Assembly: GCF_025698545.1 (NCBI RefSeq)
Contig: NC_068567.1
Coordinates: forward strand, 7,440,001-7,504,000
Source: Gossypium raimondii
Lineage: Eukaryota; Streptophyta; Magnoliopsida; Malvales; Malvaceae
Direction of reading: 5' to 3'
Length of the DNA: 64,000 nt
Part shown: piece by piece, positions 46,205-58,020 of the stretch
Numbering within the stretch: the first letter of the stretch is position 1
How the letters are laid out: each line of letters starts with the position of its first letter
Program-made: the position numbers and the translations under genes
The notes under the pieces: generated by a model
Told to the model about the DNA's origin: nothing
The model's database searches: none
Seen by the model: only the letters and a program-made list of their open reading frames with translations

Positions 46205-49200
46205 TTATCACAAAATTAAATCTCATTCATAAGCTGAAAGATGAAGAGGGAAGAGAAATGGAGTTCATCCAGGATATTGAGGGTGTGGCGAAGTCTTATT
46301 TTCAGAATTTATTTTCGGCAAGAAGAAAAGGGAATTATGATCATATTCTATCAGGGATTGAGCGCTGCATTCAAGCGGAGGACAATCGAAAACTTGCAGA
46401 ATCATATTCTAGAGATGAAATTATAGAAGCTGTTTTTGAGATGGGACTATCGAAAGCACCAGGGGAGGATGGATTTCCAGCATTATTTTATCAGAAGTGT
46501 CGGCAGATTGTTGGAGATGATGTCATAGCTTTTTGTGTACAAATTCTAAACGGAAATATGGAGGTTAGTCCGATAAACTCTACAAATATAGTGCTTATTC
46601 CAAAAGTCAACAACCCATTAACTATGATGCAATTTAGGCCAATTAGTTTATGCAATGTACTTTATAAAATTATAGCGAATGTACTAGCAAACAGATTTCG
46701 AAGTGTTATTGGCAAATGTATTGATGAAGCGCAAAGTGCTTTTGTGCCAGACAGGTTAATATCAGATAATGTATTACTCGCTTATGAAATATTGCATAAG
46801 CTAAAGCAGAAGGGAACGGGGAAAAAAGGATTTATGGCCGTTAAACCCGATATGAGTAAAGTTTATGACAGGGTTGAATGGAGTTTTATAGAGGAGATTA
46901 TGACAAGGATGGGATTTGATTTTAGTTGGGTAAATGCCATTATGAAATGTGTTTCATCTGTTGCTTATTCAGTTGTCATTAATGGGCACAAAGGAGATAA
47001 ATTTGTACCAACCAGAAGACTTAGACAAGGCGACCCATTAAGTCCGTTTTTATTCCTGATATGTGGTGAAGTTTTATCGAGCTTATTGAGGTTAACAATG
47101 AAGAGAGATCGTCTCAAAGGAATACGGGTGAGTAGGTATGGTCCGCAGGTATCTCATCTTTTATTTGCTGATGATTGCATACTGTTTGGAGAGGCAACGA
47201 GGAGGGGTGCAAACGTCATAAAGGATATTCTGTGTGAATTCAAAGTTTGCTCGGGACAATGTGTAAATTTCGATAAATCAACGGTATTTTTCAGTAAAAA
47301 CACGTTGGAGGAGGATAGGAGACAGGTGGTCAATGTGTTGGGGGTACGTAGGACAAGTGAACCTGAAAGATATTTAGGGCTACCCAATATGGTGGGGCGA
47401 AAGAAAAAAGAAGCTTTTCAGAGTTTAAATGATCGAATAAAAAAACGTATTGATAACTGGAGTAACAGGTTTTTATCACAAGGAGGGAAAGAAATTTTTA
47501 TTAAGGCCATTCTGCAAGCTATTCCGACTTATTCTATGGCATGCTTCTTATTGCTGAGAGCTCTTTGCGATGAAATGGAGAGTATTATAGCAAGATTCTG
47601 GTGGCAGAAAGGAGGGGGCAAAAGGGGAATTCATTGGTGCACTTGGAAAAACCTTTGTTTGCTAAAAGAAAATGGTGACTTAGGTTTTCGAGATCTTAGT
47701 CAATTTAATATTGCGTTATTAGCTAAACAAGGTTGGCGTCTCATTAATTTTCCAAATTCTTTATTAGCCAGAGTTTTGAAAGCTAAATATTTCCCAAAGT
47801 CAAGTTTCTTAAATGCAAAGTTGGGGAATTTACCTTCATTTACCTGGAAGAGCATCTGGGCAGCAAGAGGACTTCTCCAAAGAGGATTGGGTTGGAGAGT
47901 TGGTAAAGGTAATAGCATTTCTATCTGGGAAGACAACTGGATTCAGGGGATCGATAAGGTGGATGAACATAATAGAACAAACAGAAGGGAACTACAGTTA
48001 GTTTCAAACCTCATTGATAATTCAAGCAGAAAATGGAAGTCAGACTTAATTAATAGTACCTTTCAAGAAGATACTGCTCGGAAGATTTTACAAATTCCCC
48101 TGGCAGAGACCGAACATGAGGATATTCAAGTGTGGAGTGGAGAACTATCTGGTGAGTTTTCAGTACGTAGTGCCTATAAATTATTACAAGATGCTTCTAC
48201 AGCCAATGACTACTTACTACAGACCGAAATAAAAAATTTTACAAAAAATTATGGAGCCAACAATTGCCTTCAAAAATTGCAATTACAATTTGGAGGATTT
48301 CATGGGATTATATCCCTCATCTTGGTAATCTCAATTTGAGGAGGGTCATTTCAACTGCCTGTTGTCCACGGTGTTATTCTGGAGTAGAAGAGAGTCTTCA
48401 TGTTTTCCGAGAGTGTCCTTTCACAAGAGAAGTGTGGCAATCATTAAATTTATCATGGGTCATGGAGAATACGAGTCAGAATACATGGGAGTGGCTAACC
48501 TGGGTTTTCAAGAACAGCAACTATTACCAATGTCGGCTTTTCTGCTATGCGTTATGGTTGATATGGTCCTTTAGAAATAAACTCATTCACGAGGGGAAAA
48601 ATTCAACAGGAAGGGGATTAGCTCAGAATATTCAAAGACATATGGCAGAATATGAAGGAATAAATGCTGTGAAGAAAACTGAGAAAATTTTCAGGAGTCA
48701 CAGAATACAGGAAAACGTACCGAGAATATCGATCAAATTTGATACAGCACTGGACAGTAGAACCTCTAAATCAACGACTGGATTAGTAGGTTGGGATATG
48801 AGGGGAAATCTACTGGTGTTAAAAACGGTTATCCACATAAATGTCCCCTCACCATTCGCAGCAGAGGCATATGCATGTTTAGAAGGCATGAAATTAGGGA
48901 TTGCATTAGGATCTCAGTCAGTTAGAATTATGGGAGACTCAAAAACCGTCATAAAGAAGAGCAAGGCGACTTCAACAGACAGATCGGTAATAGGTGCCAT
49001 TATAAAAGATATTCAGAACAAGAAATCCTTTTTTCAAGATCTTACTTTTAAGCACATCCATAGATCAGAAAACACACATGCACATGGTCTAGCAAAGAAA
49101 GCTCTTGCGAAAGAAGAAAACATTTACCTGATAGGAGAAGAACTGGAACGTCATATTTCAACCTTGGATGAAGATTGGCAAAGAAATCCGGATTGAAGAA

Positions 49201-49577
49201 ATGGGTGAAAGAGCAACATCCAATATAGATAGCTTAATGATGTTTAAATCTGTGGGGAAGAGCTATCGACACAACAGATGGGACCTTGGAAATGACTCTT
49301 CAATAGCCTTTATGGTTTCCAGCTGTTCTGATTATTGACTGGGATAGGATTTTGTTCGGTTGATTTTAATTTCATTTAATGCTTTTGTTTTTCTTTTTAA
49401 TTATCTAGCTTTTTGATAGACGTTTCTAGGGGGTTGTCTTTTTCTGATTGTTTAGGCCGAAAATTAGGTTGTTTCTTTTTCTGTTTGTTGCTTTGACTTG
49501 GGCCCTTTGATTTGGGCTGATTGGATTTTTCTTTTTAATTCATAATAAATACCCAGTCATTCTTTCAAAAAAAAAAG
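46205..49577 (+). mobile_element. 5'-truncated L1-type LINE (LINE C), well preserved
   Basis: It starts abruptly within ORF2 just before the RT domain, with no endonuclease or ORF1, as expected for incomplete target-primed reverse transcription. It runs through RT, zf-RVT and RNase H, then a 3' UTR of about 370 bases, to an A run at 49567-49576. The left edge is uncertain by about 20 bases; no target duplication could be confirmed. Motifs such as LFADDCILFGEA and LPNMVGRKKKEAFQ show it is close to LINE B. Confidence 0.9.
46228..49196 (+). pseudogene. LINE C ORF2: reverse transcriptase and RNase H with a single frameshift
   Basis: The first open block (to 48339) carries KAPGEDGFPALFYQKC, LIPKVNNP, RPISLCNVLYKIIANVLANR, SAFVPDRLISDN, PDMSKVYDRVEW, RLRQGDPLSPFLFLICGE and the intact catalytic LLFADDCILFGEA, then FLSQGGKEIFIKA and the zf-RVT start. 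At about 48236-48240 a T run is one base short relative to the continuing frame, and the rest (48264-49196) is open in the next frame: CCPRC, RECPF, LWLIWSFRNK, then RNase H with IKFDTA, AEAYACLEGM, MGDSKTVI and the HIHRSENTHAHGLAKKA end. Apart from that indel there are no stops over about 2.9 kb, so insertion was probably recent. 5' truncation makes it inactive. Confidence 0.92.
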
Positions 49578-50459
49578 TCATTTTAATCTTCTTCTTTTTT
49601 TCAAACACAAAAGTTAAAAAAGAACTTCTTTTACCTTTTGATTCATAAGCACTTTTCAAATGTATTTTAACTCTAAAAGCTATTTGTTTAGCATTGCTTA
49701 TGACTTTAAAAGTGCTTTTGACCCTAAAAGCATTTTTAAAAAGTAATGTTAAACACACTTAAACTAAACATGGTTAAATTTGATAGGAGAACCAACAGAA
49801 GTACAATACGAATCTTACATGGTTAATTGTAAAGATAGGAGGCATGGCGTAGCTATGAGTGATTTGGAGATATGAGTTGAGTCTTAGTTTGCAAAACTAT
49901 TCTATACACTTTAAAAATAAGATAAAATTAAAGACGAATTCTAGTTTTCTTTACCATAGATTTAATTTATACATGTTTGTTCGTGTAAATTTAAAGTCAA
50001 ATCGAATTAGATCAAATTTTTAAATAAGATGTGAAACTATCTCAAAATAACTCTTTTTCATTTACTAGACTTAAATTTAAGAGTTATCGAATTATTTACC
50101 ACTTGACCTAATAAAATTTTTTTAATTTCTACACTTTAATTTTGTATACTTTTTCTAAAATGAAAATTTTAAAATTTTTATAAAGCTATTAATTAATCAA
50201 AATAATTAATATCACTTGACCCAATAAAAATTGCTTTAGTCTCTATGTTTTAATTTTGTATACTCTTATCTCTATTTTTCTAAAATGAATATCTTTAATT
50301 TTTATAATTTTATTAATTAATCAAAATAATTAATAGTTGTATTAAAATGTGGATGTGAATTATTTTTAAAAGTCATAGTTAAGCATAAAAGGGACTAAAA
50401 ACCATAAATTCACCTAACATTAATTGATAAATAATAAATAAGATACTATTAATTGTATT
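49578..50459. other. Intergenic DNA with MITE-like remnant and a 110-bp duplication
   Basis: Bases 49620-49745 contain 'aaaagcacttttcaaa', 'aaaagtgcttttgacc' and related words in both orientations and look like an eroded MITE. A direct duplication occupies 50101-50336. No gene is seen. Confidence 0.55.
50101..50336. repeat. Imperfect tandem duplication, about 113-123 bases
   Basis: Copies at 50101-50213 and 50214-50336 share 'acttgacc', 'taattttgtatact', 'tctaaaatgaa' and 'attaattaatcaaaataatt'. The second copy has about 10 extra bases. No function is evident. Confidence 0.85.
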
Positions 50460-50524
50460 GGGCCAGGCTTTCCACCAAGTTTTGAAATATAACAGAGAAA
50501 ATAAAAACCGATGTATAAGGCCCA
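50460..50524 (+). promoter_or_regulatory. Site II-type TGGGCC motifs before the LYR gene
   Basis: TGGGCC occurs at 50460-50465 and its complement GGCCCA at 50519-50524, 210-275 bases before the start codon. Site II elements (TGGGCC/T) are common in promoters of plant nuclear genes for mitochondrial and ribosomal proteins. That fits the predicted LYR-protein role. Confidence 0.5.
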
Positions 50525-50733
50525 ATATTATAAGACCCAACTCCGCCTATCAATCGTTTCGTTTTCGCCGGCTTTTCCAGTTTCCTTGGTGCTAAGCTGC
50601 CGCGCGAGGTTCTTCCTTCTTATTCATCATCTTCCCTCGATTCATTTTTTTTTCTTTAGAATTTTGATTTTCTCAGTGCACCTCTAACTTATTGCCATGT
50701 CTGTGAATTATTTGATCAGATAAGAAGAAGAAA

Positions 50734-52514
50734 ATGCCGTCTTTACAAACAGCACTGCCCCCTGAGCTTGCTAACAACGTTATCAGAGTTAGTATCCTTT
50801 CATTACCTCGTTTTCTTTTATTAATCAATATACTGTAATCGAAATGATGGTTTTTGATCTTTGCTTTCGGATTTAATTGTTTGTTTCAGCTTTACCGGGA
50901 GTGTCTTCGAAGAGCTAAATATATAGGCCATAAGGTAACCTCAATACTGTACCTCTAGCCTCTGGTCCTTCATAAATTTTCCGTTTTCTGTGCTGGAATG
51001 AGTTGGTCACTCTATAAAACTGTATTAATTTTTAACAATTTTGAGATCATATTTTGTTTTTAATTATTTACTAAGTAGTTTGCTGGGATCTCTTTGGTTG
51101 GTTGTTTGATATCATATACTGTTAGGGCAATAATGGGTGAGATTTATCATAGAAGAGAATTGCAGGCTAATTTTCATGTTAAAGCTCAAATCTAATGGAA
51201 ATGGAGGCCTTTTAATTTCCTTTCCTATCTTTCTAATATGCTGGCTGCAATAGAAGTCCCCGGCAGATTCTAGATTGCCGTAAATGTTTTGGAATGGGTA
51301 AATGGTAATTTTTAAGATTTTATTTGCTTAGCTAAGGGGACTTTATCTCTGACTTAATACTTCCGAGAACAGAAAAGCTAGGATGAGGATGAATATGTTT
51401 GCATCACCATTAATGAAACTGGGGAGTGCTTTCAAATGACAATGAAAATTTAGTCAGAAGAATCATAGTGCATGTTAATCGTTTGTGTTTCCTTTCATAG
51501 CTGTACTCATTGAAAAGGAAGATATGTCATTCTACAGTTGGCATTTACTGATATTTTCAGGGTGGAAATGTACTGGGAATAAATAAATTGGTAGTGGTAT
51601 TCATGGGACCCAGGTTTTTGTTGATCCACCATGACATGAATAGCTTTTCAAGGTCTTCTATTCGTCTTAGCTTCATAGCTGCCAGCACAGGGACTTAATC
51701 CCTGGTAGTTAGCTTCATAATTCACTTTGAGTGAACATTACAAGGTTTGTAGGTATGTGCTGCAAATCTGCTACTAAAGGATGGTGTTTTATTTTTATCA
51801 AGCAAATGAATAGTCTTTAGAAATCCTTGGACCTGCTTGAACAATTTTGATCAATGGGGCTTAAATTTTGGTTCAAGAACTTGCAGCTTCTATTTTGACA
51901 AGATTTCTGTGTAGCTGAGGCGGTAGACTGTAGAGTTGTTTGTATGCATACTCACACAGGCTACTAAACATAATGAAACTGTAGCATATACTTACTTTGA
52001 TTTTGCGTCTAATATATTGTGAATATGGAAATTAACTTCCAGTCAATATTTAAATTACCGTGCAGCAACATAATACTGCATTGGTTGTTGATATGGTGAG
52101 ACAGCAGTTCAAAAAGCATATGCATGAGACGGATCCAGAGAAGATTCAGAAGCTGAAGGATGAGTAAGTCTTAAGTTGACTTGTTTCTTACATTTTCAAG
52201 CCATCCGTTTTTGTGATCTGCTTGAATAGAAGAATGTAATTATATATCTGTGGTGTGTTACAAGAGAGTAATCATTTTACCACTTTGGCTAGAATTTCAA
52301 AGATATGCGACTTGATATCTTCATGTTGTATTGAAGGGGATACATGTGCATAGATATATATGCAGCAGCATATTGAATTTTAACCCTTTCAGAAACCTTT
52401 AGCAATGTTCTAACTTTTGTTGTTTTCTTTTGCAGTGCTGCAAGGGGACTAATTAACCACATACTCTATGAGTCTGAGAAGCTATCTGGACGAAAATTCA
52501 GCAATAGCTCTTGA
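50734..52514 (+). CDS. LYR-motif (Complex1_LYR-like) protein, four exons, 91 aa
   Basis: Exons read as 50734-50787, 50890-50934, 52066-52163 and 52436-52514, all with GT-AG introns, giving 92 codons including TGA. The protein starts MPSLQTALPPELANNVIR. Exon 2 begins with the LYR motif itself (LYRECLRRAKYIGHK), and a conserved Phe follows in VRQQFKKHM, then DPEKIQKLKDDAARGL. LYR proteins are small mitochondrial factors that bind acyl carrier protein and help assemble iron-sulfur or respiratory complexes. This one resembles the LYRM9/At1g76065-like group, from memory. The short basic N-terminus and TGGGCC promoter motifs agree with mitochondrial function but do not prove it. The start is the first ATG after a purine-rich leader. 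Upstream leader splicing is unresolved. Confidence 0.9.
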
Positions 52515-52577
52515 TAGAGTTGGAGTTTTTATTTGAGATATTGGTATTAGACAAATTTCATGACTGCTCAACCAAGT

Positions 52578-52583
52578 AATAAA
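52578..52583 (+). terminator. Polyadenylation signal candidate of the LYR gene
   Basis: aataaa lies 64 bases after the stop codon. Further downstream signals are possible. Confidence 0.45.
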
Positions 52584-53417
52584 CAAAGGCTGGAATTTTG
52601 GTGTTCATAATGAGTTTGACGGTGTGCTGCATTAAACTTGCTTCAGTTTTACTTAATATATGCTGTATGATGCATGATACTAATGTCGTTTCAAGTATAT
52701 GAGTTGAAGATGATGCAACATTGTGTAAGCATGCCAGGTTATATTTTGTTTTAGAATGTGATAATATTCTCATGCTGTGCTCAAATGGGTTGCTGCATGC
52801 TAAGTGAGCTACAAATACATCCCTTAGGGAAGTGAGATATGGAAGATATTTCCTGCAAGGTCCCAATGGTCAAATGCTGTAATCTTGAAAGTCACCACAC
52901 CCATGTTCCTATATAATAAAAAATAGATGTCTCCTGTTGTGAATGCTTCTCATTTTCAGCTATAATGTTCCAACAGGGTGTCTTATCGAATCATTGTTTG
53001 GGAAAAGTGCAAGCCTCATAGAGGTCGTTTACGCTCTTTCTACCCTCTATCACGAAGATGAATGGAACAGTAAATCATTTTGGTCCATAATAACTACTTA
53101 TTTCAGTTCATGACATAACTTTCACGTTTCACTTCTAACATTGAAAGAGAATTTACTATTGTTCGTATCGTCTCCAAGGAGTTTGGCCGCATGAAATAAC
53201 CGAGTCGATTTTTTATTTGAGCTGGTTAGACAATGAAATGATTTTATTCAAAAGGTTGAGATTTGAATTTAAACATGATCAAGTTGAATTGCATCAGGGT
53301 CAATTTAGTTTTTCAGGATTTTTGTGCAGATGCGGTGAAGGTGTAAAGAACTTGTGTTCAAGACTTAGTTGAAATTAGTCTTGAGTTTGATTCCTAGTGT
53401 TTACCTGATGTAAAAAA
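52584..53417. other. Intergenic DNA after the LYR gene
   Basis: No supported gene. It probably includes the LYR 3' UTR and nearby single-copy DNA, ending at the 5' LTR of the Tat-type element. A minus-strand frame at 52558-52866 is not recognised. Confidence 0.55.
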
Positions 53418-53487
53418 TGTAATAGGCCAATTTAGCCCGGGCTCACAAAAAAATAATAAACCCAAAATAATAAAACAAAGTCCAAGT

Positions 53488-53914
53488 TAGAGGTGTTCAT
53501 AGGCCAGGCGGCCCGGCATGGCCCGACGGCCCGCCCGAAATATGAGAGGGTTCCGGTAAAAATATAGGCCCGAAATATGGGTTTGGGCAAAAAAATGAGG
53601 CCCGTTTAAAAAACGGGCCGGGCCTTGGGCACGACTTTTTTGGCCCAGGCTCGGCCCGGCCCAAATATATAATAAAAAATATTTTTTTTTATTTTTTAAA
53701 TTTTAAAATACTTTTTTAAAATTTTTTTAAAAAATTGGTGTTTATTTTTTAAAAACGGGCCGGGCTCGGGCCTAAGAAATTTTTTTCCGGGCTGAGCCTG
53801 GACAAAATTTTAGGCCCATATTTCGGGCCGGGCCGGTCCCGGGCCTAGTATGCGGGCCAAAATTTTTTATGGGCCCGCCCGAACTCGGCCCGGCCGGGCC
53901 CATGAACACCTCTA
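53488..53914. mobile_element. hAT-type MITE, GC-rich 'CCCGGCCC' family, copy 2
   Basis: The 427-bp element has ends TAGAGGTGTTCAT / ATGAACACCTCTA and a perfect 8-bp duplication, gtccaagt (53480-53487 and 53915-53922). Its interior shares the 'gcccgaaatatgggtttgggc' and 'gagcctggacaaaattttagg' types of words with the copy at 17305-17724. The 3' LTR at 63344-63351 has a single gtccaagt with no insertion, so the empty site is directly visible. Confidence 0.97.
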
Positions 53915-54141
53915 GTCCAAGTCCAGTCCAAAATTATATCATTTGGCCCAATCGGAATGTCCCATTACTTGAAAAGGTTGAAGGTCCATCTACAAGCTTG
54001 ACGCATATGGAAATATAATCTTCAAGGATATGCAATCTTAGAATATATGATTTTGTAATCTTAGAGATTTAATTTGTAGATACCCTTTAATCTTAGCCGT
54101 TGATGTAATTGATCTGTACCGTTGGATTTGGGGAGGCTCAA

Positions 54142-54151
54142 CTATAAATAG
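54142..54151 (+). promoter_or_regulatory. LTR TATA box
   Basis: 'ctataaata' lies in 'ggctcaactataaatagagg', with 'cttcattgtaaaacactgg' downstream where transcription probably starts. The 3' LTR carries the counterpart ttataaata at 63571-63579. Confidence 0.75.
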
Positions 54152-55315
54152 AGGCCTCTCCCTTCATTGTAAAACACTGGAGTTTGGAGCAATAATAATT
54201 CTTAAGAGCATTCACCCAAATCTCTCCATTTCTTGCGTTCTTATTTTCTGTGGCTTATTCTTATTTTGTTCTTCATCCATCTTTGTTTCTTTTTAAGTTG
54301 CTTTCATTTGAGTTGGATTTTGGTGGAGGAATTTCGTTGAATCTTCATATTGTGAGAGTTAGGCTGACTTAAGCGTTTTTTTAACATTTTTTTATTTATC
54401 CATTTAATTGTTTAATCATTAATTATTCTTTTACTTTTATTCGTTTATTTATACATCAACTTTCTTATTTACATAATGTTCATTCATTTAACCATTCTTA
54501 TCATTCTTTTATTTTCTTCCATTAATTATATAATTTATTTATTTTTAATATTATGTCACACATGTTGTTTATTTTTAAAAAACTCGTGTTATAAATCATC
54601 CATTTTAAATTGTTTGATTATTTACTTTAAAAATTTTTCCCATATATTATCAATTGTAATTTTTTATACTATCTATTTTATATACCATTTATTTTTAAGA
54701 TGTTTTGTGTATAACTTGTTCTAAATTCCTTATTACACAATATTTATTTTAAACTCATTTATATATTATTACTTTATATATTACCTATTTTCATTTTTAT
54801 ATATTATTTATTCCAAACTTATACATATATTACCTACTTTTTATATATAATTTATTTATTGATTTGTATATTGTTGATTTCAAATTTCTTTTTCCTTTAT
54901 TATTCATTTTCAAATTCATTATTTTTAAATTTGTTTACATTTTATTTTACTTTTTTTTATTTTATACTCTTTGTTTTAAATTCATTGGTCTTTGATTATT
55001 GATGCTAGTATTTAAATAATTGCCATTATGTGTTTTATAAATTGTTTATTTATATTTTCATATTGCCCTTTTTTTATCAAAGTTTTTACGCATCATTTTA
55101 ATATTGCGTCAATTTTCCCCAATTTTAAAAAAAGAAAACTTTTTAAAAAATAAGGCAATATTCGGGACTTTGGAGCTTTGAGAAAATCGTGCCCTAACTT
55201 ACTGGGTTTCGATTTTTTTAATCCAAATAACCGAATATCCTTTTTAAACTTTAATGCATGAGACAAGCTTAGTTTCGACGGTTAAAATGTCGTATCCTAA
55301 CTTACTGGATGTGAC

Positions 55316-55752
55316 ATCTTATTACTTCGGAACAAGAAGGTCTTAACATCAAATTCGATTTATTCAGGTTTTTAAAGAGGATCGTATTTTAAAATCTTTT
55401 CAAATTTTCGACATTAGGACGTTAATTAATCAATTAGGTACCAATTTTTGGGCGTACGAGGGTGCTAATCCTTCCTCGTGCATAACCGACCCCCTGAGCC
55501 CGTTTTCTCGGATTTTGTAGACCAAAATCATTAAAATCTTATTACTTCGGGACAAGAAGGTCTTAACATCAAATTCAATTTATTCAGGTTTTTAAAAAGG
55601 GTCGTATTTTAAAATCTTTTCAAATTTTTGACATTAGGACGTTAATTAATCAATTAGGTACCAATTTTTGGGCGTTCGAGGGTGCTAATCCTTCCTCGTG
55701 CATAACCGACCCCCAAACCCATTTTCTCGAATTTTGTAGACCAAAATCATTA
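55316..55752. repeat. 220-bp tandem duplication in the 5' LTR
   Basis: Copies begin at 55316 and 55536 with 'atcttattacttcgg'. Both contain 'caattaggtaccaatttttg' and 'aatccttcctcgtgcataac', and differ at few positions. The counterpart in the 3' LTR lies beyond the window. Confidence 0.92.
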
Positions 55753-55891
55753 TTTTAATAAATCAAAATATTTTATTAAAATGATTAATCTCAAGGTGAC
55801 CTTATCACACCTCAAAAAGAGATTGGTGGCGACTCCATTTTTGTTTTAAAAGTCGATCCCGTTTTTCAAAATAAAAATGGTTTCGATAGGT

Positions 55892-55909
55892 TGGCGACTC
55901 TGCTAGGGA
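55892..55909 (+). other. Primer binding site of the Tat-type element
   Basis: 'tggcgactctgctaggga' starts three bases after the LTR end. Ogre/Tat elements commonly have a 'TGGCGACTC' PBS complementary to a tRNA 3' end (Arg-type, from memory). An upstream 'ggcgactcc' (55829) is a partial second copy inside the LTR. Confidence 0.65.
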
Positions 55910-57039
55910 TTGGTTAGAGAGTCGAGCCGTAAATTGATTAATTTTTGTCTTTTGGTCGAGAAATCAAAATTTGTTTTAAAATCACGATTCCCCCTTATGC
56001 ATTATTTTCATGATTTTGATCATAATATGTTTGTTTGGTTGGTTCAAATATGTTAATGTGTATTTGCATTTTGCATTGCATAGGTTGGTCAATTTTACCC
56101 CCTAAGTGGGAGTGAGAAACTAGTCCTTCGTGAGGTTTTCACCTCCGTGCAGGATAGTGGATCGGTGTCGGGATACATCCGTACCTATGTCTTCGTGAGA
56201 TTTTCATTTTCGTGCAGCCATAGGGAAATGTATTCCCCTGAACTGAACTCGGTCCATATGAGCTTATAATGGGTGAGGATCGAGGAATCTGCTAGTTCGG
56301 GTACCTTTGCCCTAGAAGCCAAACCTCATATAGTGAACTTTAGGAACTCGCCCTAGGTAGAACTGCGCCAAACCCTAGTAGATACCTGAATAGGTGTTTT
56401 ATTATTTCTTGATTGTATTGGATTCTATGTTTATACCTGATACTAACTTGTTGTATTTTGTTTTGGTTGCATGACATTTTGACTGCATGGCATTTCATCA
56501 TAGAAAAGATGTGTTGATTCACGTTCGGTTGCTAAATAGAGAGCTTGTCATGGAAAACGAATTTCTTGATAAAATGGAAGATAATACGGTTGTCCGAATA
56601 TAGTCCAAGAAAACACGATGTGAGAAGTGTAACAAGAGGAGTATACGGCTTTGCTGCATTGCCTGAAAATTCAAGTTAGCAAAGATTATTCAAGAGTTTT
56701 CAAACATCCCAACCTTTTTAAAGAAGCTCATGAGCATGAGTGAGCAAGGAAATGAGCTAGTAGATGTCTATTGAAAAATTCGCGAGATGCATCTTAATAT
56801 CCGAATGATCGAAGGCGAAGCCGTATATGTATCTGCTTTATGTAAAAAGATCTATTTTCTAGTAAAGTTGTTCTAGTAAATAATTGAACCAGAATCAACG
56901 TCTCTTTTTGCATTCATTTCATGCATTTGCACTACATTACATCATATGCATTAAAGACTATTAAAAGATTCTAATTAATTAAAATCATTCCTCAGTTAAC
57001 CTGGAAACCAACTGACCAACCAAACATTGTTACGGTACT
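55910..57039 (+). other. Untranslated leader of the Tat-type element
   Basis: No supported gene between PBS and gag. Contains repeated 'cttcgtgagnttttca' words (56128 and 56192), consistent with a long leader as in Ogre-like elements. Confidence 0.5.
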
Positions 57040-58020
57040 TGAGTAAAGACTAGAGAAATAGACCAAAGATTGGAAAGATTGGAGCTAATGCAAATATAGA
57101 TGCAAAAGCAATTGACCAAATTTTAACAAGATATGAGAGATCATATGTTAGAATTCCAAAAAAATGTGATGAGCCAATTAACTCAGTTATTGGCTAGAAG
57201 GTTAGAAAAAGGAAAAAACCCAGTTGTCCACTTTGGGGATGATAATGAAGACCCTGCTTATCCATTAAGTTTTACCCTGATAAGTGTCCAGGTTCAACCA
57301 GATGCACGTCCACAAGGGGCATTCTTTACTATCAGACCCCAATAATATCAGACTGGCACATCGACGCCGACGAATTACTCGACAGGCCCAGGTTCTAATC
57401 TAAGAGGCAATCTAACCAATCCTGTTGTCTTTGATGATCCAGCAGAAACAAAACATGCGAGAATAGAGCACCCAGATACTGTAAAAGCCCCAAGGAAGAA
57501 GAGGAATAAGGTGGATAATGCAAGCAGGTACAACAGGGGCTACTCAAAACCAATCACTGTGGGGCAGCCAAAGACAAAGATCACCAGCCATCAGGGCCCT
57601 TTAAAGCCAGAATCTTACATAAGGACAAATATAGAAAAGCCTCAGTTCATGTCTATACCGATGTCATATAGAGAGCTATATCAAAGCCTATTTGATGCAC
57701 ATGTGGTATCCACCTTCTACCTGAAACCAATGTTTTCCCCATTTCCTAAATGGTATAACGGAAATGCCCAGTGTGAATACCATGCAGGAATCGCAGGGTA
57801 CTCGATAGAAGACTGCACCGCATTCAAGAAAATAGTTGAAAGACTCATCAATATGGGCATTGTCAAATTCGATGAGTCCTTCAGTGCAGAAAATCCGTTA
57901 CCCAATCATATTGATAAGGGGGTGAATGCGATGTATGAAGAAATGTTGGAAGGCATTCACATCAATGCCATATATGAAGACACAATTGAAAAGGGACCTT
58001 TTAGATATCCACCCTTATAA
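57040..58020 (+). pseudogene. Gag remnant of the Tat-type element
   Basis: From about 57040 a coiled-coil-like stretch continues through MSQLTQLLARRLEKGKNP (57133-57345), then a TAA at 57343-57345. A second block (57511-58020) contains MSYRELYQSLFDAHVV, FPKWYNGNAQCEYHAG, AGYSIEDCTAFK and NPLPNHIDKGVNAMYEE and ends at TAA 58018-58020. The C-x2-H...C pattern is the zinc-binding C-terminal part of gag in Tat-lineage elements. The central gag region is missing or unreadable. Intact gag packages element RNA; this one cannot be complete. Confidence 0.82.

Larger units (their letters stand above)
53418..55888 (+). repeat. 5' LTR of the Tat-type element
   Basis: Starts TGTAATAGGCC. The end is placed just before 'ggttggcgactctgc'; the last bases read 'tttcgata', so the usual CA end appears mutated to TA. 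The length of 2471 includes a 427-bp MITE plus its duplication. Contains a TATA box at 54142, a T-rich stretch at 54390-55100 and a 220-bp duplication at 55316-55752. Low-complexity frames here are not genes. Confidence 0.82.

Noticed and set aside
46205..46260. Target-site duplication for LINE C
   Set aside because: Bases beside the 5' edge and after the A tail share only short A/T-rich words; no convincing match.
52558..52866. 102-codon minus-strand frame after the LYR gene
   Set aside because: No family resemblance; probably the 3' UTR and flank of the LYR gene.
54476..54724. 82-codon frame in the 5' LTR
   Set aside because: Hydrophobic low-complexity peptide from T-rich LTR sequence, with many near-identical frames nearby.
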